From NCBI GenBank assembly GCA_039621445.1, contig CP154954.1, forward strand, positions 18,710,642 to 18,774,641: a stretch of 64,000 nucleotides of DNA. The letters are read 5' to 3'. Positions 31,270 to 41,132 of this stretch are shown here, in pieces (within the stretch, counting starts at the first letter, position 1; each line of letters begins with the position of its first letter). The notes beneath the pieces were generated by a model. The model did no database searches. It saw only the letters and a list, made by a program, of their open reading frames with translations, and was not told the DNA's origin. Origin of the DNA: Euglena gracilis (Eukaryota; Euglenida; Euglenophyceae; Euglenales). Both the position numbers and the translations under genes were made by a program.

Positions 31270-31620
31270 GTGGCATACAATTGCTTACCGACCCCGGGGT
31301 GGGGAGGGGGTCACTCACTTTTTGAAAAACCAGTCAGTCACTCATTTTCAAAAAACCAGCCAGTCACTACCCCCCCGGGGGGGGGGGGGTCGGCCACTCA
31401 GAAAAACGGCCACTTTCCAGTCGCTTTAGGCAATTTTAAGTCCAAAAAAGTTTTCCGGCGCCTTCGGCGCCCGGGTCACTCAAGCCACTTTTGCCCACTC
31501 CTGGCCGACCCCCCCCCAGGGGGGAGGGGGTCCGGGCCAAAAACCAGTCAGTCACTCTGAAAAAAACCAGTCACCCACCCCCCCGGGGGGGGTGGGGTCG
31601 GTCAGTGCTTAAGCAACTGC
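31270..31620. repeat. C/G-run element inserted in DIRS copy 2
   Basis: Alternating blocks of CCAGTCAGTCACT-like words and poly-C/poly-G self-complementary runs, with a GGCGCCTTCGGCGCC hairpin at about 31,456. The approximate ends CAATTGCTTA and TAAGCAACTG are inverted, but a target duplication is not clear. The build resembles the 23,232 element. Confidence 0.5.
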
Positions 31621-31870
31621 CTGTTGGGGGGGTTGACCCAAGGCGGTTGAATGCCATCTTTAATAATTTGGCAGGTTGCCAGGGGGGGGATTTTTCTGCC
31701 ACCATTTTAGACTTTTTTTGCAGTCTCTGGTGTAGGGGAGGGAATTTCCCCATTTTTCCTCCATCGAATTTATTCCCCAATCAGTTGATATACTGGGGGT
31801 TGTGTTGGGGGTGTTGGACATTTGTGAGTGGTCCAGGTGCATTTTTATAGTCACCATGAAATCACAGGCT

Positions 31871-32300
31871 GAAGCCTAATTCAAACAGGCAGATCCTGTG
31901 TGTCCCAGTGGGCTGTATGTAGCCTCTTCGTGTGTGGAAAATTCTGGGGAGGTGTGTACGCTTTGCATTTCAAAAAGAAGGCACTCGAGAAAATGGCCTT
32001 CAATGGAAAACGTAGAACGAACAAGCCTCTGCTACCAGTTTTCTCCTCTCGCCGGTTCGGTGGCCGTGCGCGGAATGGGCTCCCCGGCAGGCGGAGTGGG
32101 GGGAAACAGTCACCCGACGCTCCGGTAAAAATAGGCGCCCCAAAAACTCCCTTTTTTTTGTGTCTTTCGGTCCCTGAATTCAGCCAGAACCTGGGTTCCG
32201 GCAGCCAAATAATTCAAAAAATGGGGGGGGGCGGTATTTTTGGCCTACTCCTTCTTGGGGGTGTCTCTAAAGCAGTAGGGGGGGTGGGAGGAAAAGCCTG
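31871..32300 (+). other. Unassigned sequence with one basic reading frame
   Basis: A + frame at about 31,960-32,130 encodes an Arg/Gly/Lys-rich stretch (KALEKMAFNGKRRTNK, then SSRRFGGRARNG) followed by GTAAAA, so an exon is possible. I recognise no family. Confidence 0.2.
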
Positions 32301-32309
32301 GTTTGAATT

Positions 32310-32627
32310 TTAAAAAATGGTAGTGGGGGGGTAGCGGAAGAACACCTTCACCTTGCTTCCCAGCACTGCTTGCTCTTCCTTCTTTCGAAATTGATTTGCT
32401 GCCTTTTGTTTGACCTCCGAAGTGACTTTTTGAAATTCTTGGACAATTGTTTTCTCGAATTCAGAATAATATTTTAATTCTTCTTGATTCAGCACGCACA
32501 ATTCCTTGAATGAACCATTCGGAAAAGAGAACCTGGGGGGGGAGTACACAGGTAAAAAAGTAGCGGAATGGGGCAGAAAATTCGCTAATTCAGGTGCGCA
32601 GGCGCCAGGCCGCCTCCCGCCGCCCAC
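32310..32627 (-). CDS. Hypothetical charged, coiled-coil-like frame
   Basis: About 70 residues from FPNGSFKELC to KVKVFFRYP are rich in Glu, Lys and Gln (YYSEFEKTIVQEFQKV, then EVKQKAANQFRKKEEQ), the pattern of a short amphipathic helix or coiled coil. It lies just 3' of the Gln/Pro/Ala-rich frame on the same strand and could be the C-terminal exon of that anonymous gene. No family recognised. Confidence 0.25.
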   Translation of the reverse strand: MGGGRRPGACAPELANFLPHSATFLPVYSPPRFSFPNGSFKELCVLNQEELKYYSEFEKTIVQEFQKVTSEVKQKAANQFRKKEEQAVLGSKVKVFFRYPPTTIF

Positions 32628-32986
32628 ATGGCTGGCCCGTGCATAATCGGCTGGGACACTGCAATTTCTGGGCTTCTCTGACCAAAAAACTGCTGGCTGG
32701 TTGACTGAGCCGGCTCCTGCATGATGGGCTTGGCTGGCCCGTGCATGCCTGGCTGGGCTGGCCCTTGCAGGATTGGTTGTGGCTGGGCTAACTCCTGCCC
32801 AGCTGACTGAGCTAGTGCTACAGCTGGCTGGGGCTGGGCTGGCCCCCCGACTGTTGACTGGGGCTGGGCTGCCCCTCCGACAGCCGTCTGTTGCTGGGCT
32901 GGCCCTGCGTTTGGCTGGTGCTGGGCTGGCCCTGCTTTTGGAGATGCAATTCCTAATTGAAATTGCAAACGGGCTTCAACTCCCAA
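32585..32986 (-). CDS. Hypothetical Gln/Pro/Ala-rich repeat frame
   Basis: Tandem degenerate repeats of GPAQ/QPQ type (AGPAQHQPNAGPAQQQ, then further AQPQ and HGPA words) give a low-complexity, probably disordered protein. It follows the 32,976-33,512 frame in a different phase, so either a frameshift or an intron separates them. ARLQFQLGIA here parallels ESQFLIGIA in that frame, suggesting internal duplication. It could be ORF1 of an unrecognised retroelement. Confidence 0.3.
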   Translation of the reverse strand: MGVEARLQFQLGIASPKAGPAQHQPNAGPAQQQTAVGGAAQPQSTVGGPAQPQPAVALAQSAGQELAQPQPILQGPAQPGMHGPAKPIMQEPAQSTSQQFFGQRSPEIAVSQPIMHGPAMWAAGGGLAPAHLN

Positions 32987-33512
32987 AACTCTCGTGGGTA
33001 AAAACTTGCTGACTCATTTCTGCTGGCTGTGGCTGGCACTGAGCTGGCGTTGGGCTGGGCTGTGCAATTCCAATCAAAAATTGCGACTCAGCCCGCCCAA
33101 TTTCCAGACCCCCTGGGACTGAAAATTGTTGAACACCAGCGTCACACCTTGCCACTTCGTCGTCTTGCTTGCTGGGCTTCTGGTCCCGTCGGCCTTCCTC
33201 GTTCAACTGATAATATTTCGGTCCGCTGCCAATTGAACTTCTGGCCTCCACAGGGCCTCGGTCCTCTTGGCCCTCTCGCAGCACCTGAGGCATGGACGCC
33301 TGCAACAAACTGGAATTCTTTTCAAATAGGTTGGGAGGCAACAGAAAACTTTCATGGTGACCCAGATTGTTGTAATCAGCAAAAAACACCTGGGGTTCCG
33401 TCTGGAAACCCCCTTGGATTTCCCTTAATTGTAATGTCGGCGACATTACAAACCAACACCACATGTGAGGGCGGGGGCCCTGGCCCAGATGGCCTTTTCC
33501 TTGGCATTGCAA
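32976..33512 (-). CDS. Hypothetical low-complexity frame upstream of the QPA repeats
   Basis: 179 codons with ordinary composition (VEARSSIGSGPKYYQLNEEG, then KPSKQDDEVAR) ending in a PSPTPAQCQPQPAE tail. No domain recognised. Its first part overlaps the start of the 235 bp duplicated segment. Confidence 0.25.
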   Translation of the reverse strand: MQCQGKGHLGQGPRPHMWCWFVMSPTLQLREIQGGFQTEPQVFFADYNNLGHHESFLLPPNLFEKNSSLLQASMPQVLREGQEDRGPVEARSSIGSGPKYYQLNEEGRRDQKPSKQDDEVARCDAGVQQFSVPGGLEIGRAESQFLIGIAQPSPTPAQCQPQPAEMSQQVFTHESFGS

Positions 33513-33698
33513 TCTCCAATCTGGACTTTTTCAGTGATATCTGAAACTTGCCCAAAACTTGATCTTTTCTGCCTTCCAACCTTCCCAGATCACTGGCAAT
33601 GTAAAATAAAAGCAGTACTCATACTCCACGCAAACAGTACATGACCCTTGCCACCTGCAAAGTAAGGCAGCAGGTGTAATTAGGAATCTGCGCGAACC
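33464..33698. repeat. 235 bp segmental duplication, copy B
   Basis: This stretch is identical, as far as I can compare by eye, to 34,571-34,805. On the - strand it starts with a pyrimidine-AG acceptor-like site and encodes MEGRKDQVLGKFQISLKKSR. The flanking sequences differ completely, so this is a recent duplication or a retained exon-like module. Confidence 0.9.
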
Positions 33699-34260
33699 TA
33701 CACCCCCCTGCTTCAAGACCTTGTCAACGACAAGGTCACACAACACCGTAGGCCAGTGAGCGCTGGGAGCCCCTGGGTGTCGTTGGGGTGCCCTTGCCAT
33801 CATTGATGCCTCAATGACAGAGAAGGAATCCCAACCGCCCAGGGCATCCCCCCAGAGCCTTTGGAAAAACTGTCGCAAACTGGTCCTTCCCCCCTTTTTC
33901 GACCAGCTTGCCACAGTAATCCCCAAAGGGTAGGGAGATGGCCAACAAAAAAAAACAAAGCGGGAGGGAATTGTGATTCGGAGGGGGAAAAATTGCAAAG
34001 CGGAAATGCAAAGCGAACCGACGCGATTGTCCACAGCCAAGTCCAATTACCACCACCTCGACGCCAAATCACACACGGCGGAGGGTTTCTGCGTAAACGC
34101 TCGGATAAGCCACAACCCGAGGGGCAGCAGCCAGCGGCATTGCCACAGCCGTACGCGGCGATGACCACATTCGACCACCAGTAATTGAAATTGCGCGGCC
34201 ATCCACAGCCACAGCAGCAGCAGCCTGCAATGTAAAATCTTCCCACGAATCTGCCAAATC

Positions 34261-34686
34261 TTACTCCTGCTGGCGGCTGGCGGCTGCAATCTGCTGCCGC
34301 CTCCTCCGTCTCTGGAGTGTTCTGGGCTTCAGCTTGACTCCATCTGTCCGAACTTCCCTGTCCACAGTGGTAATCCCAGATGAGGATTCGTCCAATCTTG
34401 GAGATTGTGATGCCACAGGCATGGCCATGTCAGACACATCCTTTGACATTTCCTCTGCTTTCAGACTTGACTTCTGAGGTTTGCTGGCCGGATTCCAATT
34501 GCTCTTCTCAGGCCATTGGCCCCCTTGGTGGCAATCTTGGTTTGTCTGTTTGTACGGGAGTTGTACTGTTTGTGAGGGCGGGGGCCCTGGCCCAGATGGC
34601 CTTTTCCTTGGCATTGCAATCTCCAATCTGGACTTTTTCAGTGATATCTGAAACTTGCCCAAAACTTGATCTTTTCTGCCTTCCAA
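34261..34686 (-). CDS. Hypothetical basic frame containing the duplicated module
   Basis: 141 codons starting with the duplicated MEGRKDQVLGK segment. A Ser/Asp/Glu stretch follows (ASQSPRLDESSSGITT), then a strongly basic end (LQRRRRRQQ). A nuclear or nucleic-acid-binding role would be a guess. No family recognised. Confidence 0.25.
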   Translation of the reverse strand: MEGRKDQVLGKFQISLKKSRLEIAMPRKRPSGPGPPPSQTVQLPYKQTNQDCHQGGQWPEKSNWNPASKPQKSSLKAEEMSKDVSDMAMPVASQSPRLDESSSGITTVDREVRTDGVKLKPRTLQRRRRRQQIAAASRQQE

Positions 34687-34805
34687 CCTTCCCAGATCAC
34701 TGGCAATGTAAAATAAAAGCAGTACTCATACTCCACGCAAACAGTACATGACCCTTGCCACCTGCAAAGTAAGGCAGCAGGTGTAATTAGGAATCTGCGC
34801 GAACC
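34571..34805. repeat. 235 bp segmental duplication, copy A
   Basis: Partner of 33,464-33,698, same orientation, 1,107 bp apart. On - it leads into a longer frame (34,261-34,686) with an Arg-rich tail. Confidence 0.9.
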
Positions 34806-34844
34806 AACACATGGCTGCTGTCTTCAAACCAATGATGACAGTCA

Positions 34845-35084
34845 TCACCAAAAAATCCAACTCATCACCGCAACCAGTTCCATAATTGTTGGTGTCTGAA
34901 AGTTTTCCTCTGCGAACCTGAGGGCAAAACAACTTACATAGACAAAATCATTCACTGACAATCCAACCAAAAAACTGATTGCAGCTTTCTCCCCTCTGAT
35001 TATCATGTTTACGCTGGGAAACATGTATTTTGAAATTGCTGAAAAACACAAAACAGCAACCACAGCACAAACCTCTGCGACCAT
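34845..35084 (-). CDS. Hypothetical membrane-segment frame
   Basis: Two hydrophobic segments (VCAVVAVLCFSAI and AAISFLVGLSV) look membrane-spanning. A GTAAGT...CCCTCAG segment of only 20 nt at about 34,914-34,933 could be a mini-intron joining this frame to another hydrophobic one (LDFLVMTVIIGL), or the frame may simply read through. Not recognised. Confidence 0.2.
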   Translation of the reverse strand: MVAEVCAVVAVLCFSAISKYMFPSVNMIIRGEKAAISFLVGLSVNDFVYVSCFALRFAEENFQTPTIMELVAVMSWIFW

Positions 35085-35459
35085 GTTAACGCGGGGCGCT
35101 CACCCCGAGTCCGCCCCCCCCCCCCCGAGGAGGAACCCGGCGGCGTACGATCTTTATTCTCCACCTCAGTTTCAGGGGATCCAACACCAACTCGAATCCC
35201 TTCAGGATCTTCTCTGGGTTCCCTTTTGGGTAAAACCATGGTGGGCTCAGGTCCCTGATTCCTACCCAAACCCACTGTCATGTCCAGGGGGCGGAAGAAC
35301 TCCCAGCCATCTGGTCTCTTTCCCAAACCCACACCAACACTCCCGCAAGAAACATTTACAGGCTGTTTCTGGATAAATGCAAGGCCTGTGTTGGAAAAAC
35401 AAAGCCCAAACAAACAGGCAAAACAACCTGACTTCGCAACCAACAAAACAAAGTTTCAC

Positions 35460-36830
35460 GAGTGACCGTTAAGCCAATGTTACCGCAGTTTCAACTTCTG
35501 ACAATGCCTTTTTTCGATTTGCTTGACTTCTTTCAATGATGTTTCATAGTCCAAGAATCTTAACAACTTGCATCTTTGAGAAACTTGGAAAACTGGGAAA
35601 CCCACTGTGGAAAGTGGAACATGAAAACAAATGTGCGGAACGCGGGCAACTCAAATGAGACTATGCGACATACCAACCCCCACCTCCCAATACAGCCCAC
35701 TGCCCTTTGCATGTGCTGACAGGGTTATTGGAAGGTTACTGATTAGGCATGGCCACAGATTAGGATAGGAGCCTATGAAGGCACTCCCTACCTTTGGCGT
35801 CATTCCCTCCTCTCTTCCTGCGCCCTGTCCCCCAGGTCCCACACTCTGGAAAATGACTTTGGCCATTATTCCGTATGTGAGATCATTCCAGGTCACACAC
35901 CAGTTTAACCAAACACAGGGCCACACACTGGCTCGCACAAGCTTCCAAACAAACGGTCATTCACCTTTCTGGAGGCGCAGGGGCTATGTGCGTCACACAC
36001 TCCCCCCCCTTTAGCGCTCAGAAAGACCTTGAATCCCCCACCCCCCGTGGGGATACTAAGAGGCACATTTCTCCCGCCTCGGCAGGAGGTACCCAAGGAC
36101 CTGCCCCCCCCCCCAAAACCTCAGGAGGGGCGGGACAATTTCTCCTCACTCCTCACATTGTTCGCAGGATGAGCGGACTTACCACAGGAAGCCTCACCCC
36201 CCCCTTCAGCGGAGTGGGTGTTCTTCCTGCAGGTTTCCCGGACCCCCCCACAGGAGGAGGTGGCTAATCTCCCACAAACACCCACTCATTAGCCCGACGT
36301 CCTCCACCTGCACGGAAGTATTCTTCCATAATAAAGCCCCAGCCCCTCTGGAGCTCTGAGGTTTCCAATGGGTGATGTTAACCCCCCTCTGCAGAATTTC
36401 CTTGCAATGCGGAGCCCGACTTGCCCCGGACTCCCACGACACGGGAAGGGCGAGGAATGGGCCAGGATGGCAGAGCAAAAGAAGATGGTGAGTGAGCCCA
36501 ACCCCTCCCTTCCCAGAGAAACACTAGAAAAAGAAAGACGTCCCAGCCAGAAAGGGTGACCACAGCCAAAAACCCGAGACCCTCCAACCAGAAAGGCCCC
36601 AAAAAGAGACAACAATCTCCGCCAGCGTGGGAGACACCCGCAAAAGACAATTTGACAGGACAGGGCGTGTCCACAATAGTTCAGCGTTGCAAAGGTGTCG
36701 GATGAGGCCTCATCTTCGCCAACTCCGGCAGCAAATGTGCACTTACAAGCACCTGCACGCACACCAACCAGACGCAGGAGCAAAGCAGCTTGCAAAGAAA
36801 GCAGGACCTCACCATCTTCTTGTGCTTCGC
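35460..36830. other. Unassigned intergenic DNA
   Basis: Mixed-composition sequence with several C runs (36,001-36,010; 36,106-36,115; 36,198-36,206). There are short reading frames on both strands, none with a domain I recognise. Confidence 0.4.
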
Positions 36831-36901
36831 CCTCCTAGTCTCGTACTCCCTCGAGGCAAGCCGAGAAGGGAGGAAGGGACACCGAGGGCGAAGCACAAAG
36901 A

Positions 36902-36994
36902 CATTGTGAGGTCATGCCTTGCTCGCCGGCGGTTTGTTGTGTGATTGTTCGCTGCGCTGGGTTAGGAGGTCCCGCTTAGTGCCGCCTCGCCGGC
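36902..36994 (+). repeat. Left inverted terminal repeat of DIRS copy 1
   Basis: Begins CATTGTGAGGTCATGCC and contains GGGTTAGGAGGTCCCGC. Its reverse complement is found at 41,304-41,397 and again at 41,440-41,532. Confidence 0.85.
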
Positions 36995-37137
36995 GTTGGC
37001 TGCACCGTCTCCGACGTGGCGACCATGGCGCTTTCTTTTCCCTGGGGGGGTCCCCCCCCACCTCCCCCCCCTGGCCCCCATCTTCTGACCGAGGGCGTTT
37101 GAAGACAAATTTTCTTAAATGGGTGGGGGGGTCGGGC

Positions 37138-37245
37138 TCACAATGTCTTTGTGCTTCACCCTCGGTGTCCCTTCCTCCCTTCTCGGCTTGCCTCGAGGGA
37201 GTACGAGACACCTCGGGCTCCGCACTTTGCCATTGTGAGGCCAGA
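37138..37245. repeat. Internal complementary region of DIRS copy 1
   Basis: 37,138-37,212 is inverse to 36,836-36,912, and 37,214-37,244 is inverse to about 41,391-41,421. This junction-like composite is diagnostic of DIRS elements. Confidence 0.75.
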
Positions 37246-38200
37246 TTGTGCACTGAAAAAAGCGGGGCCAGGGCACCTTCCAAAGCACCTTGGGCTCCAA
37301 GTCTTTGATAGTGGGCTGTGAAAGCTTCCACCCCCTTCCATTGACCAATTTCACAAACTTCTTGGGCAGAAAGGCCCAATTTTTGGAGTAAACCAACTCC
37401 TGCCCCTCTGGTGGAGTGGGGTCCCCAAACCTTGGGGGGTACCCCCTGTTTGGTCAAAAATTCTTTGGTGATAGAAGAAATGGTGTCTGCCTTAATGGCT
37501 TTATAGGGGGGTTTTAACGTAATTAAAAGGGGCCCCCAGGTTTCACAAAGAGACGTGTTGCTGTCACATAAGACATCATAATGAAAGGGACTGATTTGGG
37601 GGCATTGGGGAATGGAGACAACTCGCTCCCACTTATGGTGTTTTTGACCTTTACGTTTAATTTTGATGTAGGGTGCCCCCCCCCAACACACTGGTGGTTC
37701 TTTGGACCTGTGCCAAATCAGAACTTCTGTATAAACAGAGGATTCGTGAACAGAAAATGAGTTGTGTACGCAATGTACATATATCACAGGGTAGGGAGGA
37801 CTGTGCCAGCCCCAGGAGGTTTGGGAGGGGATCCCAGAATGCACCATATTTCTCCAAATTTTGGTTCCAAAGCCTTTAATAAGATGCCAACATGGCATGG
37901 AACCTCAGGCCACCAAAGCCAGGGATGAATAGCATAGCACTGTATGCATTGCGTGCTTGGGCCTTTGAAAATTGAAACAGTTGAATTAAAGCGTCAACCA
38001 CTTGGTCAGTGGTGGATTCAGGGGGGGGTACCCCCATTTTTTTCAGAATCACCCATAAAAGCGTAAAGGCACTTTGGTACCTTTTCAAACTGGGGTTTCT
38101 TCCCAGGAAATCTGTAATGGTTGAATTTTGTATTTGTTTCCCCTCCAAAATTTGCCTGAGCAAATCATGCAAAGGAGGGGCCACCTGGGGGGTGGCATTT
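37160..38200 (-). pseudogene. DIRS tyrosine recombinase, broken by one stop and one frameshift
   Basis: The N-terminal core-binding part (LGRNPSLKRYQSAFTLLW, then QARNAYSAMLFIPGF) is in a frame overlapping the end of the RT polyprotein. The catalytic residues are visible: Arg I in CLYRSSDL (about 37,727), H-x-x-R in PHSTRG (about 37,415), GQWKG, and Tyr in AHYQRL (about 37,310). An in-frame TAA at 37,876-37,878 sits where copy 2 has a Lys codon. A run of nine C at 37,676-37,684 gives a +1 shift relative to the expected eight. The second lesion could be a homopolymer sequencing error; the first looks real. The C-terminus runs into the terminal repeat, as in copy 2. Confidence 0.8.
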
Positions 38201-41132
38201 TTTCCCTCCTGCAATTGGTAAACATACCCTTGTAAGGGGTGATTTTCAGGCAGGGGGTCCCTGGTACTTTCATTTTTATTAATTGGGGCCACCATGTGGC
38301 TGAATCCCAGTAGGGGGTGACCATCAAAACTTTGGCTTTTGGAAACAGCCTTAATCTGGGGAGAAATTTTTGGATTACAGACCAGGGGGGGTTTGCATAA
38401 AGATCCCCCATGTTGTCCAGTGGACATTGCAATGCATCCACTGCTGTGGCTTCCCAGTGGGGCCACCTGGCCACAAAATGTGGCAGTTTTTTGTTGCCTG
38501 GTGAGGCAAAAAGGTCTGTTTTTAGGCTGATGTGATTTTTGAACTGCTGCCTCAGCCATTGAAAAAGTTGCGGGTCCAGGGAATAACCCCCCTTGTCCAT
38601 TTCCCACCTGCTTATGGGATCTGCCAGGCATTCCTTTGAAGGGACCCACTTTACTTGCAGGTTTATGTTGTGTTCCATGCACCATTTGAAAAAGGGTCTT
38701 AGCATGGAATTGAAGGGGTCTTTTCTGCCCCCCCCTTTTGTTAAGTAATAGTAAATTACTTGATTGTCCACTGACAGGGACACAGTTTCTCCTGGTTTGC
38801 TGAGGCTTTGAACGGTGCTTATTGCTGCACTTAATTCTTTGACGTTTATGTGCAAAATGGAGTTTTCCCTCCAAAATTCCTGCACAATTTTGCCTGTTCG
38901 AATGTCCAGCCCCCCCCAGGTATGGGTACTGCTGTCTGAGTGCAACTCTCTGTTTGCACTTTGGGGGAAGGGTCTGCCCCCCCAGGTGTCCATCAGAATT
39001 TTTATCTCCCTTAATTGATCCTTTATCCTTTGGGAAATGGGGTGTTTTGAGTCCCAGGGGGCTGTGGAATTTTCCACCAAAAAACTTGCCAGGGCATCCG
39101 TAAAGGCCCTTAGAAAGGGCAGGGCCATTAGATTGCATCTGATTTGGCCCAAAATGGCAGCCAGTTGCCTTTTTGACATGTGATCTTTTTTCACCATTTT
39201 TCCCAGCTCATTTTTTACGGTTTTTATTTTCTGGGGGGGCACCTGTAATTTTCCCTCTTGGAAGTTTAGCTGAAATCCAAGATGATTTACGATTTGGCTG
39301 GGCTGCAGGGTGGACTTTTTCACATTGATTTTGAACCCTGATTTGATTAAATCCCTGACGACTGTGTTCAGGTGATTTTGTAAGATGTTTTGTGTTGGGG
39401 CCACCAGTAAAATGTCGTCCAGGTAAATAAATACCTGGATGCCCCTTTTTCTCCACAGCTTTTCGAATGTCTTCATTACTGACATAAAAATTTGGGGCAT
39501 TATATTTAGGCCAAAACAGCCTGCCTGGAATTCCCAGGTCTGCCCCCCCACCTGATGCCTTAAAAATGGCCTTAGGGCCTGGCTCACTGGTATGTGGAAG
39601 TAAGCATCCTTTAGGTCTATTTTGGATGCCCAGTGGCCTTTTTCCAACACTGGAAAAATGTGCTGGATGTGATCCAGCTTGAAAGGTTTCACTTGGAACC
39701 TTTGATTTATTTCCCTGCAATCGCTTATTAACCTCCATGTGGTCTGTCCCCCCTCTGGTTTTGAAATCAGAAACCAGGGGATCAGGTGCTGGGTGGTTGA
39801 ATCCCTCACCCTCTTTACGGATCCAGATTTTTCGTAATCCAGCAGTATTTTTTCTGCTTGGGGTAGGTTCAAATTTGCTCTGATTTTTGGGTGGGTGGAC
39901 AATTTTGGTGGGTTTACCCAAGGGGGTTGAATGCCATCCTTGATAAGTTGACATGTTGTTGGGGCGGCATTTTTTGTCCACCATTTCAAGCTTTTTTGCA
40001 ACCTTTGATGGAGGGGGGTGTCTCCCCATTTCTCCTCCATGGAATTTATTTCCTGGATAAGATGATTTTGGGGGGGCTGGGCTGGGGGTGTTGGACATTG
40101 CACCCTTAGGGCCCCTAGGGCTTGAGCCCTTGGAAAGGGAAAGTTTTCCTGGGGGGGTGTGCATGCACTCTCCTCTCTTCTCACTCTCTCTCTGGAGGAT
40201 CTTGTTGTTGGAGTGCATACCATAGGGCTTACTGCCCCTGTTTTGCCTATCAGGCCTCCTTGATGATGATGGTGTTGGTATCCATACCATAGGGGGGCCT
40301 CTGTGGGTCCCCCCCTTCTTGATTTCACTGGGGGATTTGAAGATTGATGAATAAATACTTGTGGGGGTCCTTCCCCTTCCCCCTGTTCCTCCTGGGGCTG
40401 GGCATTTGTTAAATACAAAGCCCCTGTGGGGCTGCCCTTTAGCTTCTGGGGGGCCTCTGGAGGTCCACCCCTTGTATGGCTGCCATAGCCCTTGGATTGG
40501 CCTCCTTGAACCAAGCCCCTTTTGCTCTGGCCTCCATGGCCGGGGCTGTAAGTTCTGGCTTCTTGCCATGCCCAATTGAAATCTGGGGGAGCCCTGTTGC
40601 TGGGCCTCTCCCCTCCCCCCTGGAATGGGGTTGTGGGCTGAATTTGAAAAGAATGGTTGGTACAGACCTCTTTTGCCCCTTCCTGTGGGCTGCCATAGCC
40701 CTTGGATTGGTCTTCTGCTCCAGACTGGGCCATCTTCTGGCTTTCCAATGTCGTACTGGCCCCCTTGTCCCTTATTCCATCTTGATTGGTTGGGGGCATT
40801 TGCTCTGTGGGCTGGGGCGTTTGCTCTCTTGGCTGGGTCTGCCAATTTTGAAGGTTTCCTGCACCCCAATTTGAAATGTAATGGGTCTTGACCCTGGGTG
40901 CCCAATGTCTTCCGCTGTCGTCTGGGCTTTTTGCCCACTGTCTGCCAGGGTCCATGGCCATCACTGTGTGTGGCTGTCTGCCGCTGAAAATTTTCTTCTG
41001 AGATGTGTGGGGGGGAAGTGATGGCCACGGTTCGCCACGTTGAAACCGCGTCTCCGAGTTCTCCAGCTGGCGTTTCTTGTTCTGCACTGTGTCCAGGTTG
41101 TCGACTTGATAATTCCAATTTCTTCTCCACAT
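38085..41132 (-). CDS. DIRS polyprotein: gag-like region, reverse transcriptase, RNase H, methylase-like domain
   Basis: One open frame of 1,015 codons. Residues 1 to about 380 are Gly/Pro/Gln-rich and gag-like (an alternative overlapping frame, 39,208-41,148, covers the same region). RT is at about 430-680, with WRLISDCREIN, KIDLKDAYFHIP and the catalytic FIYLDDILL box near residue 570. RNase H follows at about 725-850, with HSDSSTHTWGG, NVKELSAA, SVDNQV and ADPISR. Residues about 870-960 (DLFASPGNKKLP, VDALQC, YANPPWSV) match the Dam-like methylase-related domain found after RNase H in many DIRS elements; NPPW is the methylase-type motif. The frame is intact, which implies recent activity or selection. 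The true start may be downstream of the first Met. Confidence 0.88.
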   Translation of the reverse strand: MWRRNWNYQVDNLDTVQNKKRQLENSETRFQRGEPWPSLPPHTSQKKIFSGRQPHTVMAMDPGRQWAKSPDDSGRHWAPRVKTHYISNWGAGNLQNWQTQPREQTPQPTEQMPPTNQDGIRDKGASTTLESQKMAQSGAEDQSKGYGSPQEGAKEVCTNHSFQIQPTTPFQGGGERPSNRAPPDFNWAWQEARTYSPGHGGQSKRGLVQGGQSKGYGSHTRGGPPEAPQKLKGSPTGALYLTNAQPQEEQGEGEGPPQVFIHQSSNPPVKSRRGGPTEAPLWYGYQHHHHQGGLIGKTGAVSPMVCTPTTRSSRERVRREESACTPPQENFPFPRAQALGALRVQCPTPPAQPPQNHLIQEINSMEEKWGDTPLHQRLQKSLKWWTKNAAPTTCQLIKDGIQPPWVNPPKLSTHPKIRANLNLPQAEKILLDYEKSGSVKRVRDSTTQHLIPWFLISKPEGGQTTWRLISDCREINQRFQVKPFKLDHIQHIFPVLEKGHWASKIDLKDAYFHIPVSQALRPFLRHQVGGQTWEFQAGCFGLNIMPQIFMSVMKTFEKLWRKRGIQVFIYLDDILLVAPTQNILQNHLNTVVRDLIKSGFKINVKKSTLQPSQIVNHLGFQLNFQEGKLQVPPQKIKTVKNELGKMVKKDHMSKRQLAAILGQIRCNLMALPFLRAFTDALASFLVENSTAPWDSKHPISQRIKDQLREIKILMDTWGGRPFPQSANRELHSDSSTHTWGGLDIRTGKIVQEFWRENSILHINVKELSAAISTVQSLSKPGETVSLSVDNQVIYYYLTKGGGRKDPFNSMLRPFFKWCMEHNINLQVKWVPSKECLADPISRWEMDKGGYSLDPQLFQWLRQQFKNHISLKTDLFASPGNKKLPHFVARWPHWEATAVDALQCPLDNMGDLYANPPWSVIQKFLPRLRLFPKAKVLMVTPYWDSATWWPQLIKMKVPGTPCLKITPYKGMFTNCRREKMPPPRWPLLCMICSGKFWRGNKYKIQPLQISWEETPV

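Larger units (their letters stand above)
28960..31870 (-). mobile_element. Degenerate, internally deleted DIRS-type retrotransposon (copy 2)
   Basis: A - strand relative of the element at 36.8-41.6 kb. It keeps the terminal-repeat block (29,612-29,700; an additional copy at 29,081-29,170), the recombinase C-terminus with EVCEIGQWKGVEA and HYQRL (within 29,690-30,289), the recombinase N-terminus (about 30,290-30,900), the methylase-like domain (30,809-31,183) and a scrap of the region before the RT (HQRLQKKSKM, about 31,690-31,760). The whole RT/RNase H core is missing between about 31,183 and 31,230. Stops and frame breaks are scattered through it; one is a TAG replacing the Tyr codon before IKIK. 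C/G-rich repeat DNA is inserted at about 31,270-31,620. Confidence 0.8.
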
